This document shows, one piece after another, positions 25,601 through 40,600 of a stretch of DNA of 64,000 nucleotides. The stretch covers positions 186,001 through 250,000 of the forward strand of contig JBBELK010000030.1 in assembly GCA_037783545.1 (NCBI GenBank), given 5' to 3'. The DNA comes from Henricia sp. BOLD:AAB3569 (Eukaryota > Echinodermata > Asteroidea > Spinulosida > Echinasteridae). A model generated the notes under the pieces. It saw only the letters and a list, made by a program, of their open reading frames with translations. It made no database searches and was not told where the DNA came from. The position numbers and the translations under genes were made by a program. How positions within the stretch are numbered: the stretch's first letter is position 1; every line of letters begins with the position of its first letter.

Positions 25601-28600
25601 CATTTATTTTAAATTTTCAAGTGGAATTTGTTTTCTCAAACTTTGCTTAGGCACATTTGTTTCTTGTGTGCTAGTGCTTTTAACCATCGTGCAGACTTTC
25701 CTGGCCCAATTTCACGGCACTTTTAGCATAAAAACTACACAGAAAACTTTAAGTCACTTTAAGTGAACAATCCATTTGTGTTTTCATGCACTGACAACCA
25801 AGTACTTTATGTGTAATTGGGACATTTTTTGGTTCACAGACTGATTCATTGTAAATTAACAAATTAGAGAGTGTTTTGGTTACATTATATCCCACAAGTA
25901 TATGGATGATATTATTTAAGTCAAGCATTTTTAAGCTTTTTTTTTTCCTTAATAAATTCACCACAAACCAAAACCCCTGCATTACAAGTGTACAAAGTGC
26001 GTGAGCTCACTCGGATGTCAGTTCATTAAAATAGCACAACCATTTTTTTTTCACAAACTGTAATAAAACTGCACTCGTAGAACACAATGTGTTTAATTTA
26101 TTCTTACCAAAAATGTGAATTTTCTTAAAGGAGCGTGTTCAGATTTTTCCAGAAAATGAATTTTGTTTTAACTTAAGAATCATATAAAATAACTCCCCAA
26201 AATGTGATCTGGTCACACTCCTTTAAATAAAAACCTGGAAGCTTCCAACTGCGAGATTCTCCCAGAAACAGAAAATGTCACTTTGTTAAAACTGTAACTG
26301 TGATAATATTGTGACTATTTCTCTTCCATCAGTGTCATTAACATCTATGAGCTTGTTGACGAAGCGCAGACGAGCAATGCAGGTGCCAATAATGAATGCA
26401 TCCCATCTAAGACGTTGGAGATCTCCAAACTGTACACACACCTTAAGGAACTGAACCATACACAGATGGTGAGTTGGAAGTGTTCAAGAGTCTCTTGAGT
26501 CAATGTTGTACATTTTGTCCTAATTACCGTAAAATTCCCGCTTTGTCAAAGCTCAAGGGAGTTGGATAAAAATTAGGTTTTCCAGAGTATACAAGAGTAA
26601 AACATTCAAACGTGCATTTTGTAAAGCACTGACAGAGATGCGAACATTCACGATTTAGGAGTAGTTTGTACATTGGTTTCAGCCAATAATGATCAGTATT
26701 GTGACACATAATGCTATAATGCATAGCTTCAAATGTGGGGTTTAAATGGGGCTTGGGCAGGCTTAAGTGTAATTTTAAAAAATTTGTCTCCAAAGCAATT
26801 ACTCTGTAATTTGCTCTGTGGCAAATTACTCTTTTTCAAATTGCAATGGAGGCATCTCTGCACTAAAAGACCATCCATTTCACAAGATCACCGCTGGACT
26901 TTTTTTCCTGTCACTCTACTGTGGATGAGATGAATAAGAATCAAAGTCGCCCTTCTCAGGCAGAACAGAGCAGCGATCAGGCGTGCCTTTGGTGTTACGC
27001 TAAGTGTGCAAATCTGTGTACAGAGAAATGGTGGTCACACAGAGAACTGAGGGGTTACGTGAAATTTCGAATTTTCTCTCGTGATTCTTGGTTCTGTTTT
27101 TGCATGGTATCTTTTTTGTGCAAATTAATTTAAAATTTGTTTACAAAACTAGCCTCTGTTCACTTATGGGTCTTTCTATAAATTAGGGGTTCAAAAGTGT
27201 GACATTAAGTGTCCCCCGTTACACCTGATATGTGTTATTTTTCGTACAAAAATAATTAAAATGGCTTTTAAACCATTTTGTATGAATTGTACTTTCTGTA
27301 CTCACTCTTTGAGATGGAAAGTATTTAAATAATGTGTCCTGAATTTACAAAAACAAGAAGTAAAATGTAACGGGGGACACCAACATTGGACCCCTAATTT
27401 ATAGAAAGACCCTTATACGTGAAATGCCCAACATCATAATACCATTAATAAAAACATGAAAACTTTGTCTACCAATTTGCATAAATAATTTTATGTACAT
27501 TTTTCTAAGTATGCCTTTTGTACACCCTTTATAATGAACACATTTGATTGATCCCATGATGTTCTTTATAGTAACTTTCCACTGTATTGGTTTGTTTATA
27601 TCCAAGGTAACTGCCCTGTGTAGCTGCCAGTCCCTGGGTCTGTTTGCAACAACCAGCAATGATGGCTCTGTCAAGGTATGCACAGTTCAAAAGATTTGCC
27701 TCTTATAGACATTAGAATCTCTTAGTTCGATATGGTACTTTCCGATCGTTTTATACCCATAAAGTAAGTTCCTCATCATAAGACATATGGGGAAAGTTCC
27801 ATGACAATATTTTGAATACTTTGTTGGTTAATTGCGTATTAAAGTAAAGATTACAAGTTGACAATATTTGATGTTGCATACTAAATGTATAAAATCCTGT
27901 CGCATTTGCACTGTTTTGTTATGCCTAGCGTACATCGACCTTGCAACTGGAAGCAATCAGTAGCAACTGGTGTTTCCGGCAGCTAGAAGCAACTTGTGGC
28001 AACTGGGAGCAACTGATCAGTTGCTTAAAAAGGTCGATGTACGCGCACTAGCAACTCCTGGCAACTGGAAAAAAATCCCAGGTGCCGCGAGTTGCTCATG
28101 TTCTACTTTCTGGCAACTAGTTGTACCCAGTTGCGGTCAGTTGACGTCGATGTACGCGTAGTTGCAACTAGTTGCCGCCAGTTGCACGCGTGCATCTAAT
28201 CACGTGCGCTCACATTGACAGCAACTGCAAGCAATAGTTGCTTCCAGTTGCAAGGTCAATGTACTCTAGGTTTTACCAAGTTGCCGTGTCAACGTGCGCG
28301 CTCTGGAAATTAAATGTAGACATTGCTGGATGCTCCCAGTTACTGTCGATGTGCGCGCTACGCACACATCGACAGCAACTGATCAGTTGAGTTGCTTCCA
28401 GTTGCAATGTCGATGTACGCTAGGCTTTAAATCTGCAAATTCCATATTCTTCGCATGAACTATTTAAAACGTTTCAAAAAGGCCTTATAAGCGATATCTC
28501 GTCTCCTGCTACATATCATAGTTTCCTCGTCATTACTGGCTTTCATCTGATGTGATGTGTATTTTGCCCCGCTTATTGTGCAATTTAATTAACTACTTTC

Positions 28601-31600
28601 TGTAGCCTTCATTTTTCATATCTCCAGATTGAATGTTTCTGTTTTTACACCCTTGTATTATAATTTGCTGGCAATTTGCTTCATTTACTAATTATTTGCT
28701 ACTTAGCTGCTTGATGATATTGTATTCTTGTCATTTGTTTCTATTTGCTATTGTGATGGAGAAAAATATAGTCCTTTAATATGTATAATTTTTCCCTTTT
28801 TCTAATAGGAGTTTCTCCCCCTTGTGTACTTTGTCTATGGACCCTCTGTTTTCTCTTGTCTGTGTCCCATCTTTTTGTGTGTAACTTGTCCTTTATGTAG
28901 TGTGTCCCCTTTTATGTAAATTAGTATTTGTGGTTTTGAGAAGGTCACTGTCCTGTGACTGTTGGTCAGTGTACAGACTGGCAGCACAGAGATAAGACCT
29001 GTTCTCTCCTCGATCTGTGTGTTTTATCTAAGCATTTCTTCCCTGCCAGAGAATACTTGTTTCTGTACCCCTGCTGGTGAGTTTCTTCCTTATTTTAAGT
29101 CATTTTGATTACTTTTTGTTCAAACTCTTTTTTTGGTAATTTACTGTTTTATTGCAAAGAACTGATGGAAAGTTTTCATAAGTTCCCATGGTTTGCATTG
29201 TTGCCTTTTGAAGTTCAGTTTTGTACTGTAAAATCAGTTGAATTTAGGTTCTGATTATGATTAGATGTTATTTTCTTAGTTTTCTTTTAGTTTTGACATT
29301 CGAGTATACTTGCCTTTGCCCATTTTTATACAATTTTTACGTAGAGTTTAGACCAAAGACCATGTGCTTTTTAATAGTCTTTGTTCTGGACCACATGCAT
29401 GGCCTGCTGGCCTTGTAAAAAGGATTAGCTTGTTTATTCTGCCAGGCCCAGAAAATAGTTTATTGCCCTATGCATATTCATTAGCTGCCCTGGATACATG
29501 TACATAGCCCCTAGATCATTGCTCACTTTGCTTATTGTGTATTTTATTCCCTTTTCTTAATTTGCCTTTTTCTTATGTTTTGTTAACAGGTTTCCCTGAT
29601 TTTGCCTCTAGGTTTTTGCTTTACACTGTGTTGGTTTTATATAATAGTAGGTTTCTAGTGTTGGTTATTTAGGTTGGTTATAAGTTGGTGCATTTCAAGT
29701 TTAAGATTTTAGTTTAGTTTAATTTTAGTTGATTATTTGGTCTGTTTCATTTTGGTGTCGTTATTCATTAAACCTTTCTTTAAAAACAGTTCGCGACTTG
29801 GTCCTTAGATCCCGGGTGTCATTTTTATTCAGTTTTATTGAGTTATCCCCAGTTGTGCCATTTTTCACGGTTACACTATCGCATCCGGTTATTTTGGGTT
29901 GCTGTTTGGCCACATGGCATATTTGTTTTATTTTGTCAGGTTATTTGTCTAACTAATTTTATGCATATAATTCATTCCACCTGTGTTGTGTCTGTTCGTC
30001 TGATTGTTAGTTTATCCATGTATGTCTAGGTATGTAACTCTGTGTCTTTGTCAATTGCTGAGGCATTTCCATATAGGCCTTAGCCATCAGGCTTCATATT
30101 ATGCCTCCATAATTTGGTATCTGCATTATATTTCTGTATACATATTAATGTGTGTATTGTTTCTATACACTTTACTTTTGTTGGTAATGATTTATTGGCA
30201 TTGTGGAAATAAATGTTGATTGAAATGAAAAAACGAAGAATAAAAATCATCAAAATGAATAATTTAGTAGACCTTCACTTAAAAGTGACTTAAAAGTATC
30301 TTTTTATAGGTTACAGTGAAACCTGCTATTAAGGCCACTTTGATAAACAGGCCACCTGCGTATAGTGGCCACCCACCTTTGGTCCCAAATGCCATGTGTA
30401 TAATGCTTAAGAAACCTCTATAAAGAGGCCACCTCTTTATAGTGGCCAGTTTTTTACGGTCCTGAGGGTGGCCACTATAGACAAGTTTCACTGTATTTAG
30501 ATCCATAAAATTAAAAAGTTAAAATAATTTCAGTTTGCGCACACATTATTCAAGGTCATTAGGAAAGTGTACATGTATTAATTGTTATCCTTGTTTGTCC
30601 CAGCTGTGGGATCTGACTAACTGCCTGGTGAGGGAGCTGTGTTTTGATTCATCACTGCGCAGTGTCTGCTTTGCAAATGACAGAGGGGATCTTCTAGTTG
30701 GCTTCCAAAACCACGTCAGGTACATCTCACAAGTATTTCATTGCTACATCAAATAGGCATCCAAATTTTGTGACAATGAAACTTGACATTGTACAATTGT
30801 GATATGGGTCTTTCTATAAATTAGGGGTCCAAAAGTGTGACATTTGGTGTCCCCCGTTACACCTGATATGTGTTATTTTTCGTACAAAAATCACTAAAAT
30901 GGCTTTTAAACCATTTTGTATGAATTGTACTTTATGTACTCACTCTTTGAGATGGAAAGTATTTAAAGAATGTGTCCTGGATTTACAAAAACAAGATGTA
31001 AAATGTAACGGGGGACACCAACATTGGACCCCTAATTTATAGAAAGACCCATATGCTCTGTATAAATGAGTTGCTTCTTGCACAGGCTGGGCCAAGTTTT
31101 TTACAGTCGGAACTAGAAATCAGTGGCAGATCCATGGTCACGAAAAACATTTGTTATGAAAGATCATGCAGAAATATCGTAAAAACTGGTGTTTAAAGCG
31201 CACTCAAAAGTCTATGATCCACATAGCACACAGATGTGGTCTAGTCACCTCAGTTTTTATTTCTATTTAGACTAGAGGGCATAAGAACCAATTCAGTTTC
31301 AAACAAAAAATATTAACCTATATGTGCCTTAACCTCATCAGTGTGAATAATAAACAGAATATTAAAATACCTGTATTACAAGTGCCAAATTTAAGATAAA
31401 AACTGACTTTATTGAAACCCATTATTTATCTGATCTTGCAGTAAAATCCTTCTAATTGAGGTTCTGCTTGATTTTCAGTGCATATGTAATTCAGTTCTTG
31501 TTGCCTGTTTCCATAGTTTTGTCAGCATCACCACCTATCTGTCTCTATCTTACATGGAGAAACTTGTTGAAGGACGAGACTTTGAAGATGAAGAGATTGA

Positions 31601-34600
31601 AGAGCCAATCAGATTCAACCCTGACCTTCAGCTGTGGTAATCAGACTTCTCTTAAGCGTTTGCTATCAATATGAGTGCAAAATACCAGGGGTTTGGGTGA
31701 AATGTTGTACCCTTACCCGCTAAGACTTGTCTGTAATTGCAAGTGACCTTTATCACAGTGCATCAATCTTTGTCTTGTTCCCAATAGTACATGTCGGGCA
31801 TGATTAGTGTGTCTGTGTGATCGCGCGATAGCACATGTAATCTACCGTTGTTGCTTTCGCTGCACTTTTTCTTGATCACGCTATGCGTATGCCATTTTGA
31901 TGCTATACAGTAGGGGCGTTAGAGATGCTTACACCGTGTAACAAGGGGTTTACACCAGGGGAAGCCTCCAGAAGATGCAAAACAAACAACACAGGGTTTC
32001 GCTTTGAATTCTGGGAACACAGGTCAAATGTTGTAATTGTTTGATGCACAAAGACAAATTAACCAGTCGCCACGCGAAATTTGTTGTCCAAATGGTACCG
32101 TAACAAACTTTGTCAATGCCCACAGACATCTACTGATTAAGCAAAATGTATTTACAATGCTATTCTATGCTATTCTTGTCATAAATCTGTGGGTTTATTT
32201 TCGTACTCGCGTCGCGATTCCAAACTGTCCACCATGTTTTCTACTCACGGTTACTAGGTGAGGTCATTACACCGAGCCTTACACCAGAGACCTGCCCACG
32301 AGCTCGGGTAGTGGTGGCTGCCACCATGATGGCTAAAAGAATGCTCCAGTGTAAGTTGGTGTTGCACAGTGTAGGCCTAAGCATCTCGAACGCCCCATTG
32401 GCCAAACTATTTTAAACATGGCCACACCGTGATAAAGGTCTATATCACGGTAAGATCAGTCTTAAAAAGTAAGGCTGGTCTTAAAATTTAAGCCTGCGGC
32501 AAGCAGTGTATAATCAGTCTAGTTAGCAAGTTGTTAGCTGTTTTGTCAAACAATTGTGTGTGAGTGGTATCTACAAATAATATACAAATAATGAATATAT
32601 ATTTGAAATAGTACGAATAATTTCATGAGGTGCCAGATTTAATCGAGAATAGAACATTAAAACTGTCACCGAATAAAATTATTGCAACTGGTGAGTAGCT
32701 AGCTAGCTTGTCATGACCGTGCCCACTTCAACACTCAACGTGTAGTTTAACTCTAGTTTAACGTGTAGTTTAACAAGATAACTCTTAGCAGCCAACCATG
32801 CGTCCGTACAGCCGTGTCTACTTTTTGCACGTTTTGATGCAGGGCTGCTATAGAGATCTTCTGCGGTACCCTCTTAATGAATTCATCAATTGATGTAATT
32901 ACTAATATTTCAATTTGACTAACTTTTCTCTCAACAGGTTTAACATCGCTGACCTGCCAACCTTCCCGACTGACGTGGTTCTGCGACGTCGCATGCAGCA
33001 ATCAGCAGACCACTTACAGAGACATCGGCTCAGTATAGCGCCACCTAGAGACAGGGGAGATAGCTCAGTGGCTCCGACACCTGCTGAATTGAGCAGAATA
33101 GGATCTGGTGAGTTTGCCAAGATCAGCTAACCTTTTAATTAATTAAAAATTATACAGTTAAAAAAAACTGAAAGATCGAGGAGGCTTGAGAGATGTAACA
33201 TTTTATTGGTCAGTAACATGTATGACCATCTCTTGTCTTAAGGCTAATTGCACCAGCCTCTGTAAGAGCCACTGAGGCAGGGTGTGCCACTCCTAGAACT
33301 TTTTCTGAGATGCACAGTTCCAGAGGTTGGCTCATCCCACGCAGGCTTAATCAGGTTGAAAACCCAACAGGTTGGGTTTTTTGAGAGCCCCTAAGTGCAG
33401 GATTCTCCTCGAAAAAAAATATAATTTTCATTACTGTGGCAGTCACTTTGTTCAAACAGGTCCACTTATTTCCATAAAAATAGGACCCAAAGTGTGACAT
33501 TTTGATGCATTTGTAAAAATGGCTTTTTCAAGTTAACAAAATTGTTTAAAGAAATTTCTGTGTAATTTCTAAATAATGTAGAATATTTAAAATAATTTAC
33601 AAACGGTTAGACATGTCTTGGGACTTCATCGATTCAAATTACATTATGAGCGAAATTTTTAACGTTTTGAGCGAAAGTTTTAAAATGTCACACTTGCATT
33701 TTAGAAGATTGCACTAGTTTATAATTGAATCGTTCTCGTTATGTTTTGGGTAGTATCAACAGATAATGTGGTGTTCGATTCATGAGGTCATGTATTATTT
33801 ATATGCCGAGGGTAATCGTTCTCTAAAGTCCGTTAATTATATAAAATTAACTCCAAAAGTGTCACGACGAAAGGGGGACACTGTGTCCTGTTTTCATGGA
33901 ATGACCCACCTAAATCTTTGAAGTGGAGTAATTTTAAAAGTAATTCCAAAGTTATCAGTGACTTGTTATCCACATTCACTGTATTCAACAAACATCTGTT
34001 GTGATCGAGATTTTTTTTTTTGGAGACAATTTGTTATATTTTGGGAAAATATAGTATGAAAGCTGTTGTTCATCCTCAGTTATTATATTGTTTACTCATA
34101 AAAAATAATCTTGATACAAATGTGGACAAATGTCCATATGAGTTTGGGAAATCTGGATGCAGTGAGAAGCAACTTGGCTCCACCGGGATTTGAACTGTGG
34201 ACCTTCTGCCTAACGTACAGATGCCTAACGTGCAGATGCCCTACCAATCGAGCTATAAAGCCAACTAGTGGTCTCGAATCATGGTAGTGCAGTTGTTCTT
34301 TACTGATTGGGATTGGCTATTACGTGAGCTTAGCAAGCCCTACAGGGAAAATAACCACCCCTCCCAGAGATCACTTAAGATACGCCCCAAACCCCTGCCC
34401 GGCTTGCCCCAATTATAGAGTATGAATAAGTGATTATTATTATTATTAATTTTTTTTAAGGGATTATGACCCAGGGACTGCCGGGGTGAATGAAGATTTC
34501 CCAAACTCATAAGGACATTTGTCCACATTTGTATCAAATTCATTCACACCGGCGGTCTCTGGGTCATAATCCCTAATTTTTTATAATAATAATAACTTAT

Positions 34601-37600
34601 TAAAATCACTTATTATTACAAAAATAATCTTGGGAGGAATCATTACATTAGACAGTTTGAACCACTTCTGTGTTTCATTTAAATAAGGTTTTCTGGTCAA
34701 ATGGTTGATTAAAATTTTGGGACATTGCAAATCATGTGTATGATGATGTAGACATTTATATCGCCCGCATATTCATCCTAAGGATGCTCAAGGCGCTGTC
34801 ACATTATCACCCCGCTCATTGGGCTCAGTAATATCATTCCTTAATCCTTCTGAACTCCCTGGGGAGCATGCAGTCCCGTGCAGCTTACACGCACAGGGAC
34901 TAATGAAACACACGCTACGTGTAGTCTAACGGCGCATGCGCAGGCAAATCACGGCAAAGTGCCTTGCCCAAGGGCACATGCACCACAGAGGCGGGCAGAC
35001 CCGGATTCGAACCCTTGACCTGCAGAACTTACCAAGGTATTGATTTCGTATCACTAGACCGCTCGGCCATGATGCCCCATACGGGGTTTTCAAGACAAAA
35101 AATTATCAAGTGTGCCACATTAAGAGCTGTCCATGTTAGAGGGAATTAATTTAGCACTAATTATCAGTGAAGTCTATAATGTCATGAAAAATTGCATTGA
35201 CAACATGTAATAATTTCAAATCTCCATCTCACCAACAGCACACGGAATATCGCCCTCTGGATCCGGAGCTGAAGTTCACCAAACAAAAACACAACCTCGA
35301 TTGGTCAGCCTTAAACATGCAATAACGCATGCTGCGAAGCTGACACCAATAGAGGGTGCTATAAGGACCGAAGTTGAAGAGGTTTCGGGGAAAGAGGTGA
35401 CTCCAGCCAAAGGTATGCCACATTCCTCTGCTTAAATGTAGATTTTGGATTCCAAGTACAATAGAATACTGGAGTGTGAAATCAGTTTCCACAAACTGTC
35501 TCTGAATATATCCTGGGCCCAATTTCGTACAGCTGTTTAGCAGAAAAATTTGCTTAATCCAAAATGTGTTTGCTTTATTTAAAAAATTTCAGCAGTCAAA
35601 ATCTTATGTTGTGTGTATTACAGTTCTTGCTAAGAACACAAAATTAACCCATTTCTTATAAAGCTAACAAATTTGGATTACCGTAAGCAAATTTTTCTGC
35701 ACTCTGTTTCATAAAACTGTTTAAGCACTAGTAAACCAAACCGCATGCTAACCTACCGATTTTTTGCTAACGAGACACATCTTTTTTTTTCGCCATACTC
35801 GGCAAAATTCGAGACACACATATTCCAACAGATGTATACACAACTTTCAGCTGTTTTTGAAATATCCCAGTCAGCGACTGGCAAGGGTCTGCTGTGGTAG
35901 TGATAATCATCCAAAAATGGAAAAATTACCGATGACTGTACTTGAAAATGTTGACGTTGACACAAGTAAAGCAGACGATGAACGCATTCGCACAAAACAT
36001 ACGACAGCGTTGCGAGCTTTATGAAATACACCCTTGCTTAAGCGAAAATTCGTGCTATGCTTAATTCACGATTTCTGATATCGGTTTCTGATATCGATAA
36101 AAACACAAATATTTTACGTTGACAGTAATATGCAAATATTTGGCTTAGGTGTGAATTTGTTTACAATAGTGTGAACTCTTTTAAAAAGAAATTAAGGTAA
36201 TTTGAAATTTTCAAAAGTGATTGAAAAATGTGTGAATTTAATACACACTTTAATTAATCTTGTACATGAATAATAATAATAATAATGGTGGATACTTATA
36301 TAGCGCACATGTCCGCCCCTGCAGGGGTGCTCCTGGCACAGTTGCCATTATTACTGCTGCCATCGGGAAATCATCCGAACCATTTCACTTCAACTAGGTG
36401 GCTACCTAAATTGTGGCATTTACCCCCTAACAGCTTCCCATATATCACTTGGGTATTTGACGAGGCAATTGAGATTAAGTGTCTTGCCCACAGACACAAA
36501 CACTTTGGCACAAGTGGGGCTCGAACCCATAACCCTTCGATCACGAGCACGGCTGTATACCCACTAGACCACACGTGCTCCCACTTAATTTCAGATTCTT
36601 CACTGGCGGATGAAGCAGCAAATGTGGAAAGTGAAGTTACAGCAGCTGTAGTGAATGATACTGACGATGTCACAAAAGAGGCGGAGCTTGATGGACTCGA
36701 CGAGGGGGAGGACGACTACAACCCATGGCCTATTGCACCTGATGGTAAGATAAGGGTTGCAGTTACTGCGTGCATAAAGAACCCTAAATTTGGATCACAG
36801 TTGGATTCGAGAGGTCTCGGTAACCTTCAGACCAATGATTGCGTGATCTGACCAATCCTGTGACCATTGTTGAAAAGAAACAAAAAACCTTAGAGTTCGT
36901 TTTAAGATAAGTTGTATATCTTAAAATTTTGCGATTTTTACAATGTGCAAGTCATGGGAAAGTGCATATTTCTTACTGTCATTAAACCTTGCTTATGCTT
37001 GATTTTTGGGTGGTCTCTAGTGTGGTCTGACCTGCTCCTTGGTCTGACAATACTCCAAGTCACTTCATGCCATGATAATCAGGGAATGAGTACCGGCTGT
37101 ATAAGCCAGTAGGCTCATGAAACGACTTTAACTACTGTGTTTAACAATCAGTGCTCTTCACAAAAATGATTGTTGAAAATATACTTTTTGCAATGTTTGT
37201 TTGATACTCAAAAATAATTCGGTACTCAAAAATAATTAGTTTTTCCAAAGTTGAAGAGTGCACAAACAATGTACAGAAAGCTATGAACAGTAATTTGTTA
37301 AAGTTATTTCTTATCTGGATTTGAACCTGAGACCTTTGATATACTGGGCAGGTGCTCTAACAGAAACGTGGTCCTTTCATGTGTGATTTATATTAATATA
37401 TTAGGCTTAAAAAAAGCTTATTTTTCTTATGCAGGTTACATTCCAAACTCTGTCATCAGAAGCATGATGGGATACCGCCATACACTGGAGCCGATTCCGG
37501 AATCACCATGGAAACTAAAACCTGTAAGTCAAGCTCACCGTCTCTGTTTACTTTTTAAACTCCTCAAAAAAAGTTTGGAAAGTCAAGTTTGACTGACGAT

Positions 37601-40600
37601 TAATCAATTGGGGGATGTGCAGTATAGCGGAATACAGGGATGGGTGGAAAGTGAAATGTCACAAAATTCACTGCTATTGTCATGCAGTGCATTCCCCTTT
37701 TGCTTGGAGGATGGGAATGTGTCAATGCACTTTTTTACAATAGCATTACATTTTGTGACATTTCACTTTCCACCCACCCCTGTATTCGGCTATACTGCAC
37801 ATCCCCCAATTGATTAATCATAACAAATGACACATCACTGTAAAGAGGAATAACAGGGCTTTCCAATGATACCCAATTCAAGGGAAATGATTTAGTAACA
37901 AGAGAGAAATCGTCAGTCAAACTTGACTTTCCGAACTTTTTTTGAGGAGTTTAGATATAAGAAAGTATGGTGCCTAATCACCATTGAAATGAAACAACCA
38001 AAAATTAGGGGAAAAAAAATCATGTGGCCTCATCATATGATGAGGACCATGTTTGGTTGTTTATAGATATGAGATTTTATCAAAAATTACTTGATACAAT
38101 TATTTATACTCGGTGAAATCCCATTGCCTTTTAGTTTATTTGGTTTGTTGAAATCTGGCCTATTTTGAATCTCTTTGTTCAGCATGTGGAGTTGTTTTTT
38201 CACTGTGTGCAAAATTGGTTGTGATTGTATAAAACTGGGGATCCAAGAAGGCATCCTGCTGCTAATTTATGCATTACTTTGACCAATCATGAGGGAGATG
38301 TTTTATCCAATTGAATTTGGGTGCATACCTAATGAACTGAACTTTGGACCAATGAGTGTCAAGAGTTTTAGCCAATAGGAAGTGATGGCAGTCCTGCTAT
38401 ATAAAGGCTAACTGGGTCAAATGTATCGAATTTGTAACGGGCAGGAAAATGTTTTCCCACACCTCCACCCCAAGTATCACCTCACTATGGCATGTTTTCA
38501 TCTTGCATTTTTATCATGATTTTCCACGTCTTGGCGTTTTTAACAGGTCTTGAAGAATGCCAAACCCCTTTTAATGTACAAAATAATTATTGTTGGCGTT
38601 ATTTTTAGTGCTGATGTGCCTCAGGGGCTTAATAATTGCGAATTTTTACATGTACGGTGAATCTGGGAGTCCGTTCAATTTTATTGGATCTGGGAGTCCT
38701 TTGAATTTTATCGGACCTGGGAGTCCTTTGAATTTTATCGGACTTCGGAGTCCATTGTTTTTTGGTGGGACCTGGGAATCCGTTGTATTTTGATTGGACC
38801 TGGGAGTCCCTATTTTTTATTGGTTGGTTTTGGGGGCTCAGTTGCCTCCCCAAAATTTCTTGTTGCTAACTTGCCCGAACAATTTAGTATCTGGCATATT
38901 TGTTGGAATAAAAATGTTCAAACTGTGACAAACAGCAAATTTGGTTGATTTTAATATATGTGACCCGGTACAACGTAATCAGGAATAAGTCGCTGATGCC
39001 GTTTCGAGTAATGGCCCAGTCAATTGGGTATGTGGGTGAAATCGTGAACAAAGTCGATTATCGGGTTTTGGTACTTTGAGGAAGTGTAGTTGTCATAGAT
39101 TACCGTCATTAATGTGTTTATTGTAAAAACGATACTTAAAGATGAAAATAAAGATGATTTGTGTGAATTGTCTGTGTTCTTTTGTTCTAGGAAGTAATCA
39201 AAATCTTATGAATAACACCGATTTTCCATACATTTTGTCACCCTTATTATTCATTGAACCCCCTACATTTGAATGAATAAATGAATGAATTTGGTATCGT
39301 CCGAAAGCTTATTATTTCACAATTTCGGTGACGTATCTATTTTATTTCAAGGCAGGTTTTCTTGGAATGTGGATTTGGTAAACAACAGATGGCTTGTTAT
39401 CGTTATCGGATCATAACTATAGAACCGAACAAGCTACATGCTTGTGATAGGTATCATTAGAAACCTTATGAAATGTCCTTTCTCACCGTGTACATATCTC
39501 AAAATATCAATTTGCGACTTATTCCTGATTACGTTGTACCGGGTCACATATTTTACATTTAAAAAATAGATTTTTAAAATTTAAATGAATCTTTTTCTTT
39601 CTTTTTTAAACATTGCTCACAATTGATTTCTTTAAAGTGTGCATAGATGTGTATTTGTTGAATGGCCGTGTGGCAATATTTTGAGCATTATTTCAAGTAC
39701 AGTGTATCTAGTAAACCTTGGGGGGAAAAGGGAAATAGGTCAATTACAAGCTGTATTTCAACAATGAAACCCTAATTTCAGTTTTATTTAAGAATTAAGG
39801 GAGTTTTCAAATACGTGTGTAGGAATTTCAAAATTCCATTTCCCAGTTGTACATTTATGGAACTGAAGTTACTGTGACTCAAATGATATTACGTCTTTGT
39901 ATGAAATATAATTATATTAATTTTTGGTACAAATTATCACTATACAGGTACCTTCTGGGATTGAAGAAACAGCTCCACCCCAAGAGTCTGAGTCTTACGT
40001 AAGTGAAACCTTTGATTGTCAAAGTGACAATGAAATTTTAACTTCATAACTGATAGGGCCCAATTTCAAAAACTTCTGTGTTTAAGAAAAGTTTCAAGTT
40101 ATTTCACAACACATGGTAAATGCCAAGTGCACGAGGAACATATACTATTTAAAAACGAGAAAGACAAATCATACTTTGACTGATATAACGCACCAAAGCA
40201 AGGACTATAGTTAACTATAGTTCGACTTTGTCTAGTCAGCGATGGTTAGTCGTGTCTTGTCAACCATATTTGGAACCAGCCCACAGGGCACATTATGGTT
40301 GTCAAGTCTGGCAAGAATCAATAACACAGCAACAATGTAAAATGATCGAAAGGGTTCAGAAACGGGCATGTAGAATTATAATTGGTCCTCAATATGTAAC
40401 TTATCATGGTGCACTGGCACAGTTAAACATCAGTTCACTACGAGACAGGCGTCGTAATCTGGCTTACAAGTTTGGATATAGAATGATTATGTCAGAACTG
40501 TTTCGTATATGTTACCTTTAGTTAATGAACGTAATAAACAACTTAGGTCTAGTGTGCGAACTCGTCTCATAGAGAACAGATGTAGAACTGAAAGATACAG

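Noticed and set aside
36285-36851. 188-codon continuous frame through 36285-36851
   Set aside because: Only 36595-36744 is exon 22; the rest is antisense SINE upstream and intron after the gtaaga donor.
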